Positions 7,962 through 16,800 of a stretch of 64,000 bases of DNA are shown here, piece after piece. Under the pieces are notes generated by a model, which was not told the origin of the DNA, searched no databases, and saw only the letters and a program-made list of their open reading frames with translations. Numbering within the stretch: position 1 is the stretch's first letter; the number at the start of each line of letters is the position of its first letter. Location of the stretch: the NCBI RefSeq assembly GCF_007625115.1, contig NZ_VMNH01000007.1, positions 62,001 to 126,000 on the forward strand. The letters run 5' to 3'. The stretch comes from Sedimenticola selenatireducens. GTDB lineage: Bacteria > Pseudomonadota > Gammaproteobacteria > Chromatiales > Chromatiaceae. A program made the position numbers and the translations under genes.

Positions 7962-8942
7962 ATGATACGCAACAGCGCCTTTAAGCCTGCATGGTGGTTA
8001 TCCAACCCACACGCCCAAACCGTTTGGCCATTCCTTTTTCGCCGCAGACCCGAGCCCAACACCCGTACTGAAAGCGTTGAATTACCAGATGGCGATTTTT
8101 TAGATATCGCCTGGCTGGATAACAATGCTGGCCCCTTCATTCTCATCATGCACGGCCTTGAAGGTTCACTCCAGTCACACTACGCAGCGAATCTACTCAT
8201 GCAACTGGATGCCGTTGGCTATTCTGCCGTCTTCATGCATTTTCGCGGTTGCGGGGGAAGACCCAACAGGAAAGATCGAAGCTATCATTCAGGCGATACA
8301 AAAGATTTCTCTTTCATGCTTGATTATATAGAACGGAAATCAGGACGCAGCGTTGATGCCGCGATAGGATATTCACTGGGTGGCAATGTACTCCTAAAAT
8401 GGTTGGGCGAGACGGGGACAAAGAGCAAACTTACTATTGCCATTGCCATCTCAGTGCCTTTTCTGCTGGGAGATACTGCAACCCGTCTTGAAAAAGGTGT
8501 ATCAAAGCTTTACCAGGCCCACCTCTTATCGAGTCTTAAGCGCAGTTATAAACAACGCTTTAAAGACCGACCTTCCCCACTGACTATTGATATTGAGAAA
8601 CTTAAAACATTTCGAGAGTACGATGACCAAGTGACTGCGCCGCTGAATGGTTTCCGAGGAGTAGATCATTACTATAGTGAATCAAGCTCCAGACAGTATC
8701 TAAAAAATATCCAATCGCCCACATTGATCCTGCACGCAAAAGATGATCCGTTCATGTGGCCCACCACAATCCCAACTCAGGAAGAGCTCTCCGAATATGT
8801 CACGCTGGAACTTACCAAAGGCGGCGGCCATGTTGGATTTGTTTCGGGTACAATTCCAGGACTAGCCCACTACTGGCTTGAGAAAAGAATCATTGAGGAG
8901 CTACAACTGCACATGCCAATCAACCAAAATACACTTGAATAA
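7962..8942 (+). CDS. yheT: YheT-type alpha/beta-hydrolase
   Basis: 326 aa, full length for the YheT/ABHD1-3 family. It carries the family start block KPAWWLSNPHAQTVWP, the oxyanion-hole segment ILIMHGLEGS, the nucleophile elbow GYSLGGN (Ser), an acid in HAKDDPFM and the catalytic His in GGGHVGFVSG. The protein is cytosolic, a probable ester or short-chain lipid hydrolase of unknown physiological substrate. The upstream ribosome site is weak. Confidence 0.9.
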   Translation: MIRNSAFKPAWWLSNPHAQTVWPFLFRRRPEPNTRTESVELPDGDFLDIAWLDNNAGPFILIMHGLEGSLQSHYAANLLMQLDAVGYSAVFMHFRGCGGRPNRKDRSYHSGDTKDFSFMLDYIERKSGRSVDAAIGYSLGGNVLLKWLGETGTKSKLTIAIAISVPFLLGDTATRLEKGVSKLYQAHLLSSLKRSYKQRFKDRPSPLTIDIEKLKTFREYDDQVTAPLNGFRGVDHYYSESSSRQYLKNIQSPTLILHAKDDPFMWPTTIPTQEELSEYVTLELTKGGGHVGFVSGTIPGLAHYWLEKRIIEELQLHMPINQNTLE

Positions 8943-9032
8943 GTGTGGAGTTTTAATGCACGGGAAAGTGTGGGCGCCCTGTTTTACCTATCGGTAGTGA
9001 TAAGCGTATTTTCACAACCTCTATATCTTGGC

Positions 9033-9683
9033 CTATGGAAAAACCGTCGGGGAGTCCTCTGGTTTCCACTGAGGATACTTCACCATAATCGACTGAAAGA
9101 TTGGAGAGGCCTGCCATTGTTGCAACCAGATTCTCAAATGAGGGTAGGGTGCTTCGTTAAACCATTTTGAATCAACGCCTGCAAATTGGCGAATAAAGGG
9201 GAAGATAGCCATGTCTGCAAGTGTGGCGCGTGGGCTGATCAAATAACGACTTTGGCTGAGCCGCTGTTCCAGCTGCCGTAAAAAATATTCACCTTCCAAT
9301 CGATATACTTGCTCCGTCTTTTCAGGATACCCGATTGAATATTTATACCGGTCAAGCAGCGGCTTAAACTGAACATCGTTTTCTTCAATGAGTTGATTGG
9401 TTATCGCACGTTCACCCGGTGACCTGGGTAACCAGTTATCCGGATCATTCTGCTCAAGCGCCCATTCGATAATATCAAGGCTTTCATCGATAATAGCCCC
9501 ACCATTCAATTGCAAGACAGGAACGGACGCTTTCGGTGAACAACGAATAAACTCCTCCGGTCTATCCTTTAAAAACACTTCACGAAGAATGGTTAATTGG
9601 CCGCTGGAAGCAATCGCCAATCGGGCGCGTATGGCGTAGGGGCAACGTCTAAATGAGTAGAGAATCGGCAGTTTGCAGTTCAT
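9033..9683 (-). CDS. Glutathione S-transferase family protein
   Basis: 216 aa with an N-terminal thioredoxin-fold domain whose active site reads RRCPYAIRARLAI (Cys-Pro-Tyr-Ala, as in Grx2/omega-type GSTs), the cis-Pro segment KASVPVLQ, an ESLDII glutathione-binding stretch, and an all-helical C-terminal domain with ATLADMAIFPFIRQF. A Cys-type site favours thiol transfer or deglutathionylation over conjugation. It is a monocistronic gene convergent with yheT. Confidence 0.9.
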   Translation of the reverse strand: MNCKLPILYSFRRCPYAIRARLAIASSGQLTILREVFLKDRPEEFIRCSPKASVPVLQLNGGAIIDESLDIIEWALEQNDPDNWLPRSPGERAITNQLIEENDVQFKPLLDRYKYSIGYPEKTEQVYRLEGEYFLRQLEQRLSQSRYLISPRATLADMAIFPFIRQFAGVDSKWFNEAPYPHLRIWLQQWQASPIFQSIMVKYPQWKPEDSPTVFP

Positions 9684-9887
9684 GGTAGAACTATTTAAAC
9701 ACGTTTTTTATTACCTTGTTTTACCAATCACAATCTTGAAGCGAACTCAGCAAGGTGCTGCATGGGATCGCTTATTGGTTAAACTATATCCAATCAATGA
9801 AGTCAGTAATTTGTAGCACCCTTCATAAAATCAATCCAGTAGCCTTATAATTTATTTAGTATGAAAGGTGCCCGATTTACACCGGTA

Positions 9888-11096
9888 TTATTTTTTAAGA
9901 AGATTGTTTTGTGGAATTCCCGGTGGGGGTTTAATGCCAGGAACATTCGGCTTTTTGCTTTGAGGCACATCTGATGACGGTATGGTGCCAACTGGCTTCA
10001 GCGTTTCGATTCCTGGAATACCTCGTGGAGACGTAACACCAAGGTTCTTAGATTTCAAGCCATGTCCAACAGGGCAATTTATTGAGTAATTTACAACATT
10101 TGAAATAAAATATTTGGGCTCGAATCCAACAACATGTAAACGCCCGGTCTCAAGCCCCGCCTTGTTCTCTACCTTCAATTTATGGTTCCCTATTGCGTTT
10201 CCATTTCGATCAGTTACGACACGATAAACCGTGCTATGGCGTCCCAAGTGATTCTCCAGTGTGTAAGCCAGCGGCTGATTAGGGTGAGTCGTACTGATAC
10301 CCACCTGTGCTGCAATTTCACAGGTTCCATCAGCGCGCGTAACAGGCCTGATCTGAATGGTTGTACGTTTAACATTGAAGCTAGTATCTGCAGCGCAGAC
10401 AATCTCCATAGCGGCTAATCTTTCTGTTGAAGGGAATGAATGCATCTCTACATTGTCGCCTTGGAACGCCTTGTGACCCCATTCTCCCGTTAAAGAAATG
10501 ATGAGTGGCAATCGACGATCTATGGCAAAAATATCAACAGCACGATTACCCATCCCCAGCATCCTTTCTTTTTCTCTATTACATTCTTTGATGGCGAATT
10601 GCGCTATAACATCTCTTGGGATATTAACAGCTGCTGAATCCCGATCTCGGTCCTGATTTGAACCACTATATCTTTTTACCCATTCTAGGGGGTACTCAAG
10701 TGCTGCCCTATCACTGGAACTTGACATTACTCTGAATTTAATAGAGGCGTGGTCAAGAGGAACGCCATCCCCATTTGCCGCAATGCCAAAATTGGCCCTG
10801 AGTTGAACTACACGGCCATTTAGAAGCTCTGTGTATTCTTGATTTCGACTGATTACTGTCAAAGCAGCAGGTGCAACCCTATCGAATGTCAGGTCTTCTG
10901 CATGCCCACTACTTGTCCATGCAAGTGAAGATGTCGGCGAGAGAGCTGTAAAAACCAGCGCTAACCATGGCAAAACAATAACCTTAATTACAGGCGGTAA
11001 ACGAATAGCCCTGGTAATGGGTGTTGGCAGACTGAACAAGTGCCACTTATTTACGTTTAAACTGCGTTTAAATTGAATCAGACTAGATGCAGCCAT
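9888..11096 (-). CDS. Secreted protein of unknown function with Pro-rich tail
   Basis: 402 aa. A basic N-terminal leader and hydrophobic stretch (VIVLPWLALVFTAL) end in a likely cleavage site near SSLAW, so the protein is probably exported. The mature body is mixed beta-rich with several lone Cys (IKECN, VCAAD, GTCEI, NCPVG). The last ~45 residues are Pro/Gly/Lys rich with repeats of the type GIPGIETLKP, NVPGIKPPPGIP. I recognise no domain. The ATG at 11096 is chosen over the one at 11102 because AGGAG (11103-11107) is then 6 nt away instead of touching the codon. Confidence 0.65.
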   Translation of the reverse strand: MAASSLIQFKRSLNVNKWHLFSLPTPITRAIRLPPVIKVIVLPWLALVFTALSPTSSLAWTSSGHAEDLTFDRVAPAALTVISRNQEYTELLNGRVVQLRANFGIAANGDGVPLDHASIKFRVMSSSSDRAALEYPLEWVKRYSGSNQDRDRDSAAVNIPRDVIAQFAIKECNREKERMLGMGNRAVDIFAIDRRLPLIISLTGEWGHKAFQGDNVEMHSFPSTERLAAMEIVCAADTSFNVKRTTIQIRPVTRADGTCEIAAQVGISTTHPNQPLAYTLENHLGRHSTVYRVVTDRNGNAIGNHKLKVENKAGLETGRLHVVGFEPKYFISNVVNYSINCPVGHGLKSKNLGVTSPRGIPGIETLKPVGTIPSSDVPQSKKPNVPGIKPPPGIPQNNLLKK

Positions 11097-11634
11097 TACC
11101 ATCTCCTCATGTGTTTATATTATTGTGAGTCGAGCGAGACATGCCATTGGTTCAATTATTGTGTAATCACTAAAGATTAGTTATCCGAAACCGCCTTCCA
11201 CTATTATTGATGATAGGTTATTTATTGAAATAACCATACCACTTAAAATTTGTGGCCTATATGCCGACATGCATAAAGATACTATCCAACACCAAACCAC
11301 AATTATTCCAGCTAATGTGATTGATGTAACAAATTGCGTCTTTTCGATAAAGCTGAAAAACAAGGTAAGTCCAGCTGCGCTTAATGTCATAAGCTGCGGC
11401 TATGAACGTTGAGTTATCTTCTTTGAATCAATTCTTTCTTGAATATAGTGTTTGTGGAAGGTGTTTATTAATTCAGAAGGTGTTTATTAATTCTTTTTAA
11501 ACCCTAGTTAACGGACACAACTCGTGGTAAGGGGCAGTCGGAGCGGAGCGTAGGCTGTCCCGCACAGGCCGCTCTTTTGCGGTCAGAGTGTACTGACCAC
11601 CTTGTAAGTACTGAGACGGATTTCTTGCTGACAT
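11097..11634. other. Gene-poor interval with tandem repeat and probable debris
   Basis: About 540 bp between the secreted protein and the sulfur-globule genes. A 69-codon minus-strand frame (11181-11390) would encode two hydrophobic segments but has no ribosome site, so it is not called. A 19-bp tandem repeat lies at 11457-11494. The GC-rich piece at about 11520-11600 differs in composition from the AT-rich surroundings and may be a remnant of something inserted. No recognisable gene is present. Confidence 0.5.
11457..11494 (+). repeat. 19-bp tandem direct repeat (2 copies)
   Basis: GAAGGTGTTTATTAATTC followed by A in copy 1 (11457-11475) and by T in copy 2 (11476-11494); the copies abut exactly. 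Origin could be replication slippage. Confidence 0.85.
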
Positions 11635-11667
11635 AAAAAAAGCCCGTGACATGCATCACGGGCTTTT
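11635..11667 (-). terminator. Rho-independent terminator of the sulfur-globule gene(s)
   Basis: Perfect 12-bp arms AAAAGCCCGTGA/TCACGGGCTTTT (11638-11649 and 11656-11667) with a 6-nt loop. On the minus strand the hairpin runs into seven U residues. It lies 30 nt past the stop of the coiled-coil sulfur-globule gene. Confidence 0.9.
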
Positions 11668-11697
11668 GCGTCAGATCTGAGCGTTTCAGATAAAGAC

Positions 11698-12291
11698 TTA
11701 TTTTGCTTTACGCGCTTCCATGGCTTGATGCATGGCTTCGTGACGTGCTTCCACCTGCTTTTCAAATTCGGCACGACGGGCTTCACGCTGTTTTTCCATT
11801 TCGGTGCGACGCTCTTGCATCTGTTTCTGCATTTCTGCACGATGCTCGTCACGCTGCTTGAGCATCTCTTCACGGCTCATGTTCATATCGGGCTGTGCGA
11901 AGGGCGCTTGGCCAGGTGCAGCTTCTTCAAATTGTTTACGCTGTGCTTCCATGGCTTCCATCATGGCTTGATGATGGGCTTCCATGGCTTTCTGCTGTTC
12001 TTCACTCATTGCACCGTATGGGGCAACAGGGGCGGAGCCGTAGCCATAAGGCTGAGCGCCATATCCGTAAGGAGCACCGTAGCCACCGTAGTAGGGGTTG
12101 TTATAGCCGTAGCCATTGCCTCTACCGTACATGTTACTACGACCACTGAAACTCATGTTGAAATCGCCGGATCCGTCTCCAAAACCGTCACCGAGGCCAT
12201 TTCCATTCCAGGGATTACCACCCCACCATGCACTGGCGGTCATTGTTACGGTGGTCAGGGCAATAGCAGCAATCAACTTGGTCATTTTCAT
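11698..12291 (-). CDS. Sulfur-globule-type protein with coiled-coil C-terminal extension
   Basis: 197 aa. A signal peptide (ending TMTASA) is followed by [20 protein letters not shown] and FNMSFSGR, the start block of chromatium-type sulfur globule proteins, then a Gly/Tyr/Pro low-complexity stretch ([20 protein letters not shown]) to about residue 90. Sulfur globule proteins form the envelope of periplasmic S0 inclusions. Unlike classical short members, the last ~105 residues are Met/Glu/Gln/Arg rich, predicted helical, with heptad-like repeats ([20 protein letters not shown]). This could tether or cross-link the globule shell. It is a paralogue of the shorter gene upstream on the same strand and has its own strong terminator. 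Confidence 0.8.
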   Translation of the reverse strand: MKMTKLIAAIALTTVTMTASAWWGGNPWNGNGLGDGFGDGSGDFNMSFSGRSNMYGRGNGYGYNNPYYGGYGAPYGYGAQPYGYGSAPVAPYGAMSEEQQKAMEAHHQAMMEAMEAQRKQFEEAAPGQAPFAQPDMNMSREEMLKQRDEHRAEMQKQMQERRTEMEKQREARRAEFEKQVEARHEAMHQAMEARKAK

Positions 12292-12401
12292 TGTTTTAAA
12301 CCTTAACGTGATTTGCAGAGTACTGCAGCCTGTTGTACTGGCATTATCTGTGTGCGCCAGACACGGAATCTCTGCACGGGTTGAATCATTTACTTTTAGG
12401 T

Positions 12402-12413
12402 GATGTGCACATC
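12402..12413. promoter_or_regulatory. 12-bp perfect palindrome between the two sulfur-globule genes
   Basis: GATGTGCACATC is self-complementary and lies ~115 bp upstream of the coiled-coil sulfur-globule gene; a related TGTGCATC follows at 12417. It could be an operator. No regulator is identified. Confidence 0.3.
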
Positions 12414-12463
12414 CTTGTGCATCGATATCCTTTTAATAGCTCGTTAACTACTTGACGAGACTA

Positions 12464-12790
12464 TTATTGAGCAGGAGCCTGTGGGGCAACTGGCTGGCCG
12501 TAAGGGGCATAACCGTAAGGAGCGCCATAAGCAGGAGCACCGTAACCAGGAGCGCCATAACCGTAAGGTGCGCCATAGCCACCGTAGTATGGGTTGCCAT
12601 AGCCGTAGCCATTGCCATTTCCACGTGAGTAACCGTTACCACGACCACTGAAGTTCATGTTAAAGTCACCAGATCCGTCACCCATGCCATTTCCCATGCC
12701 GTTCCATGGACCACCGCCCCACCATGCAGAAGCAGTAGCAGAAGCAGACAACATAGCGACAACAGCAGCGATTTTTGCAAATTTGTTCAT
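12464..12790 (-). CDS. Sulfur globule protein (Gly/Tyr-rich)
   Basis: 108 aa, typical size for SgpB/SgpC-like proteins. The signal peptide ends SATASA; the mature start [19 protein letters not shown] is followed by FNMNFSGRG and Tyr-Gly-Ala-Pro repeats ([20 protein letters not shown]). The first ~45 mature residues match the downstream paralogue closely; the helical extension is absent. Role: structural protein of the envelope around periplasmic sulfur globules, marking the host as a sulfur-storing thiotroph. Ribosome site AGGAG is 8 nt before the ATG. Upstream are a possible -35/-10 pair and a long inverted repeat. Confidence 0.88.
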   Translation of the reverse strand: MNKFAKIAAVVAMLSASATASAWWGGGPWNGMGNGMGDGSGDFNMNFSGRGNGYSRGNGNGYGYGNPYYGGYGAPYGYGAPGYGAPAYGAPYGYAPYGQPVAPQAPAQ

Positions 12791-12811
12791 GAGTATATCT
12801 CCTGAGAAATC

Positions 12812-12840
12812 TTAATAAGTTTTGTATTTTGTTCTGTTAA
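12812..12840 (-). promoter_or_regulatory. Candidate sigma-70 promoter of the sulfur globule gene
   Basis: Reading the minus strand, TTAACA (12840-12835) and TATTAA (12817-12812) are separated by 17 nt. The start point would fall near the AGGAG ribosome site, leaving a very short leader. This is a by-eye match only. Confidence 0.3.
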
Positions 12841-12875
12841 GCTCTTACAGCTTGCCTTAACTGAGATCTACAATA

Positions 12876-12920
12876 TAAGAAATTACTTAAATAGTAAACA
12901 ACTATTTTAGTAATTTCTTA
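12876..12920. repeat. Long AT-rich inverted repeat upstream of the sulfur globule gene
   Basis: Two 20-bp arms (12876-12895 and 12901-12920) are reverse complements with a single mismatch, around an AAACA loop; the core is AAGAAATTACT/AGTAATTTCTT. It lies between the end of the dsrS-like gene and the sulfur globule promoter candidate. It may be an operator or a transcript-end hairpin; it lacks the GC stem and U-run of a standard terminator. Confidence 0.8.
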
Positions 12921-12973
12921 ATTACAAATTAAATCAGTATGTTAGGTGTTATTATTTTAGCTAGAAAGCCACT

Positions 12974-14095
12974 TTAAGTGAGCTTTCGTCCGAGAATTAC
13001 CGAAAGATTAGCCAATAAAGGCTCAGAAACTGGGCGGATTTTTTTGCGCATGACGGTTCCAACGGCATCGGTCAGGCTGAGAATAGGCGTAAGTACAACG
13101 TCGTCGAAATGGGCCAGGAATAGCATGGCACGTATTTCAGGTTGTAAAGCAGGGACACTATTGCACAATTCCTGAAGTGGTCCGCTCTCTTGATTGATGA
13201 GTGAGTCGACCAGGTTTTCTATCTCTTCTATTTTGCGAAGTTCATCCTGGTGTGTACGGATACACTTATAATAATGACCCACGGACTTGAAGAGTGCGGT
13301 GGCAACATCTTGATTGGCCGGTCGCGTTAATGCATCGGCGGCTGTGTGGGCAAAGGTCTGTCCCGTGCTGTGCAACAGTTTCATTAATAATAAAGCATAG
13401 GCATTGTTTTTATCGGCAAGCTGCTGGAGTCTTTCCTGATGCGCTTCCAATGCGTAATGAGGTGGATGTGGATCGGGCAGATCGTCCGGTATGGTTTCAA
13501 GAAAACCAACGCGATAACTCTTTGTTGAGCGTCCTCTGTTCCAGAGTCGTTGTTTAAGCGCGTCATCAATCAGTCCCGGTTGCAGTACCAGTCGTACGGT
13601 TTCCAGCATCATTTGTGGTTCTGTCTCAAAAGGAAGATGTTCCACCAGGTAGGCTGCCAGTTCTGGCCCCAGTGCTCCTGTGGCGACTTCAGGCTGTTCC
13701 AACAGGCGTCTCGCATATTCGGCGTGGGGTTCACACCACCAGGCGAGGCGTGCCAGTTCAGTACTTAGTCCTGGTGAGCAGACCACCGCCATGACCGCTT
13801 CTGGTTCAGCCAGTTTCAATAGACTGGAGAGGCGTGTACTTTCAACTTGGCCAGTGCGAGTCCATCGCTGGATAAAAACGGGATAACCACCGGGTGAATT
13901 AAGCGCAATGCTGGCTAGTACTTCTCGTACTTGCTTGATGTAGCGATCCTGATTACCCGTGGGGTGGAGCTGAGCCTTCATCTCCTTGTCACCCTTCAGT
14001 CCGAATACCTCAAGGGTGTTTTCATTGATGCGTATGGCATCCGCATTAACGGCCAGTACATTTAAACGGAGGAGGTCTTCACTTGTCAGGTCCAC
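12974..14095 (-). CDS. dsrS: DsrS-like sulfur oxidation protein
   Basis: 373-aa soluble protein resembling DsrS, encoded at the end of the dsr (reverse dissimilatory sulfite reductase) cluster of purple sulfur bacteria. Family-like blocks are the N-terminus DLTSEDLLRLNVLAVN, NSPGGYPVFIQRWTR, LAEPEAVMAVVCSPGL, LAAYLVEHLPFETEPQ and RLVLQPGLIDD. It is all-helical and has no known catalytic motif. The start is GTG with an AGGA site ~9 nt upstream; an out-of-frame ATG lies 5 nt earlier. Here it is the last gene after moxR and vwa genes, not beside dsrAB. The assignment rests on remembered family sequence and should be checked by search. Confidence 0.7.
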   Translation of the reverse strand: MDLTSEDLLRLNVLAVNADAIRINENTLEVFGLKGDKEMKAQLHPTGNQDRYIKQVREVLASIALNSPGGYPVFIQRWTRTGQVESTRLSSLLKLAEPEAVMAVVCSPGLSTELARLAWWCEPHAEYARRLLEQPEVATGALGPELAAYLVEHLPFETEPQMMLETVRLVLQPGLIDDALKQRLWNRGRSTKSYRVGFLETIPDDLPDPHPPHYALEAHQERLQQLADKNNAYALLLMKLLHSTGQTFAHTAADALTRPANQDVATALFKSVGHYYKCIRTHQDELRKIEEIENLVDSLINQESGPLQELCNSVPALQPEIRAMLFLAHFDDVVLTPILSLTDAVGTVMRKKIRPVSEPLLANLSVILGRKLT

Positions 14096-14116
14096 TGCAT
14101 CTTTTCCTAAAACGGT

Positions 14117-15367
14117 TCAGCTCAGCTGAATGCGCTGACCCCAGGGCACTTCAGCCCGTCCCTTGACCAACCAGATCACGGGCATACGCGGTTCATGCTC
14201 AGGAAAATGGCCCTGGGCATCAGTGAAGTAGATGAGCAGGTCTGCATTTTCGTCATACTGTTCAACCCACTCGAACACGGGTTTGAAATCAGTGCCGCCA
14301 CCCCCTTTGAATTCACGGGGTAGTTGAAACTGTTCCCAAGGTTCGGTAATCCAGGGGCTGTCCTCCGTGAGGGCCGCATCACAGGCCAGTAGTGTGATGC
14401 GGGCATTTGCCTGACCTTTCAGTGCATCCAGTTCAGAAACAAACTGCTTCATCTCTTCATCGCTGATGGAGCCGCTGGTATCCAACCCGACAATCACTTT
14501 CAGTTCATTACTGCGGAGGCTCGGGAGAATGGCATCGCCTTCACGGCGCGAGGGTCTTGCCCAGTTGTAATCATCTCTTGCGGTTGCTGTCATGTATTGT
14601 GCCAGCAGCATGCGCCAGGGAATCTGCGGCTGTAGCAGATGGCCGATCATGCGCCCCAGTGCGCCACCCATCTTACCGGCTTGTATCGCTTGCTGATGGG
14701 CGCCCGCCAAACGTTGAGTCCACTGGATGGCGAGTTGTTCCTGCTCTCGCTTTGTGAGCGGAGGCGGTTGTTCACCGCCGGATGATCCAGCGTCTTGCTG
14801 TTGTTGCTGACCTTGATGTGGAGTATTGCTGGTTTGGTTTTGTTGTCCGCCCTGACCGGTCGAGGGTTGCTCATTTTCGGCATTGCCACCACCGCTGGGA
14901 CTGCCGCCGGGGTTGGACTCTCCTTGATCATAGATGTGGTGATCATGGGTATTCATATGATCACTCTCATCAATACAGGGATAGATCTCTTCTGCGGTCA
15001 TGCCGTCATACTCGACAACATGCAGTGCGCCAGGGCAGGGTGTCAGGTCTTCCGCGATCAGCAGGGGATTGATGGCGAGGTCACAAGCGATATCCCAGCG
15101 GTATTTATCTCGGTTCATTCTTCGTGCGAAGTGTGAGAGGGCGCAATGCAACGCTTCATGGGCGAGTACAAACTGAGTCTGTTCCAACGTCAGGGCATTG
15201 ATGAAGTCCGCATTGTAATAGAAGCTGCGGGCATCTGTTGCGGTGGTTTGACACCAATCGCCTTCGGCTTCAATCATCGGTAGACGTAATACCAGTGCAC
15301 CCAGGAAAGGCTTATCCAGGATAAGCCGAGTCCTGGCGGCACTGAGTTTGGTTTCGAGTTCACTCAT
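14117..15367 (-). CDS. VWA-like metallopeptidase-domain protein (DUF2201 type), MoxR partner
   Basis: 416 aa. The N-terminal domain has a metallopeptidase-like zinc motif FVLAHEALHCALSHFARR (HExxH) and a third ligand region WDIACDLAIN. A Gln/Gly/Ser/Pro-rich linker (~residues 150-205) follows, then a helical region and a C-terminal VWA-like domain with MIDAS motif GLDTSGSIS and FKGGGGTDF. Such proteins work with a MoxR AAA+ ATPase as chaperones that remodel or insert metal centres. It lies 33 nt downstream of the moxR gene and 21 nt upstream of dsrS, so all three should be co-transcribed. Confidence 0.88.
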   Translation of the reverse strand: MSELETKLSAARTRLILDKPFLGALVLRLPMIEAEGDWCQTTATDARSFYYNADFINALTLEQTQFVLAHEALHCALSHFARRMNRDKYRWDIACDLAINPLLIAEDLTPCPGALHVVEYDGMTAEEIYPCIDESDHMNTHDHHIYDQGESNPGGSPSGGGNAENEQPSTGQGGQQNQTSNTPHQGQQQQQDAGSSGGEQPPPLTKREQEQLAIQWTQRLAGAHQQAIQAGKMGGALGRMIGHLLQPQIPWRMLLAQYMTATARDDYNWARPSRREGDAILPSLRSNELKVIVGLDTSGSISDEEMKQFVSELDALKGQANARITLLACDAALTEDSPWITEPWEQFQLPREFKGGGGTDFKPVFEWVEQYDENADLLIYFTDAQGHFPEHEPRMPVIWLVKGRAEVPWGQRIQLS

Positions 15368-15400
15368 TATAAAGGGTTCATCTGTAGGTTTTAATCAACA

Positions 15401-16447
15401 CTACAGGTCATAAAGCATCACATCGGCAACCGCTTCTGCCCATGGAGCAAACTCTGGAATGCCAAAAAGTTCTGCACCAATAGCCCGATGCATATCAGAC
15501 ACCAACATGATACCCATCTCCCGTTGTGGGAAGCGGCTGGCGTATTCCAATATGCGTCCGTAGATGCTCGCGCCTTCGGCACCCTCTTTATGTTTTACCG
15601 CGCGCCCCACCAGGGCCGAGGCTACGGCATACTGTAGGTCGATCTCGGTAGGTACCACGACCGGCTCGCCTCGCAGGATGGCATCAATATCTGGTAGCTT
15701 GTGCAAGTTGTTAACAAAGGCTGCGAGCTCTATTCCGGCGGCTGGTCCGACACAGGCCTGCAGGGTGTCGGTTAGCAGGTCTGGTATCTGATCAAATTTC
15801 TGTAGCCCACGATGCGCAAATTCCCAGGAGCGTGGGGTGGGAAAGGCGACAGGGTTGTGTGCAGGGTCAAAATCAAATAGCCGTTCGGGTCTGAAGCGCA
15901 AAAATGCAATGACCCGCTCATCGATGCCATTGTTATAGGCCCAGGTTACCCAGTCATCCAGATGGGTATCCACTTCAAAATGGGTGAAACGATTGGCCAG
16001 TGGTGCAGGCATCGTGTAGGTCACACCCCGATCGCCCTGACGATTACCTGCTGCAAAGATGGCCCAGCCTTGAGGTACTTGATACTCACCGAGTCGTCTA
16101 TCGAGAATCAATTGATAGGCGGCAGCGGAAACACTGGGTGGTGCCGAGGTGATCTCATCCAAAAACAGAATACCCCGTTCACCCTGGTTATTGGCATGGG
16201 GTAGTAGTGCGGGCTCTGCCCACTCAACAAGTTCGCCATTGCGAAAAGGGATGCCGCGCAAATCGCTCGGCTCCATTTGGGAGAGTCGAATATCAATGAC
16301 AGGTACGTTGTGGCGTTCACCCACCTGACTTACTAACTGGGATTTTCCCACGCCAGGTGGTCCCCACAGCATTACTGGTGTGTGATGACCTTGCTCAGTA
16401 CTCAGATATTCTCGATCAAGAATGGTTGCGATGGCTGCAGGTCGCAT
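15401..16447 (-). CDS. MoxR-family AAA+ ATPase
   Basis: 348 aa. Walker A GPPGVGKSQ, Walker B GILFLDEI, sensor-1-like AIFAAGNRQGDRG and arginine-containing MPAPLANRFTHFEV mark a MoxR-type ATPase. The C-terminal part is helical. Partnered with the VWA protein directly downstream, it probably forms a ring that matures or activates a client enzyme; the following dsrS-like gene suggests that the client belongs to sulfur oxidation. AAGGAG precedes the ATG by 4 nt. Confidence 0.92.
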   Translation of the reverse strand: MRPAAIATILDREYLSTEQGHHTPVMLWGPPGVGKSQLVSQVGERHNVPVIDIRLSQMEPSDLRGIPFRNGELVEWAEPALLPHANNQGERGILFLDEITSAPPSVSAAAYQLILDRRLGEYQVPQGWAIFAAGNRQGDRGVTYTMPAPLANRFTHFEVDTHLDDWVTWAYNNGIDERVIAFLRFRPERLFDFDPAHNPVAFPTPRSWEFAHRGLQKFDQIPDLLTDTLQACVGPAAGIELAAFVNNLHKLPDIDAILRGEPVVVPTEIDLQYAVASALVGRAVKHKEGAEGASIYGRILEYASRFPQREMGIMLVSDMHRAIGAELFGIPEFAPWAEAVADVMLYDL

Positions 16448-16800
16448 GGGACTCCTTGGGGTTAAACGGATACAAATATGCCCTCATATTACAATAACCT
16501 ACCATAGAAGTGGGAAATACAAGTAATAAGAGATCGTGATGCCTGCTATTATTCAGCTTATGTCGATTCAGTCAAAGCGACATTCATAGACCAGAGGCTT
16601 AAGTCATGGCTGAATATGCCGCTATCATTTATGAATGGGTTCCAATGGTACTATTACATAGGCATCATGACGAGATGCCAAGCGGTCCGCCCGGTATATC
16701 AAAGATAGCCAGCAGCCATAAAGCAAAAATACAGCCAGTTTATTTTGCACTTTTAACGTTGACTGTTCATTAATATGAGGTCTGTTGATTAGGTATAGGA
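16448..16800. other. Divergent intergenic region
   Basis: 353 bp between moxR (minus) and the PAS-GGDEF-EAL gene (plus). AT-rich; it should hold both promoters, but no convincing element could be fixed by eye and no short gene was found. Confidence 0.5.

Noticed and set aside
11181-11390. 69-codon minus-strand frame with two hydrophobic segments
   Set aside because: No ribosome site and no recognised family; it may be a decayed gene.
11725-12306. 193-codon plus-strand frame opposite the coiled-coil sulfur globule gene
   Set aside because: It is the complement of low-complexity Gly/Tyr/Met/Glu codons, giving a His/Phe/Leu-rich product without a ribosome site.
12434-12466. Hairpin TAATAG-CTCGT / ACGAG-A-CTATTA over the stop of the sulfur globule gene
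   Set aside because: No U-run on the minus strand, so not called a terminator; may stabilise the mRNA.
14795-15136. 113-codon plus-strand frame opposite the VWA gene
   Set aside because: Covers the Gln/Gly/Ser-rich linker on the other strand, so it is a composition artefact.
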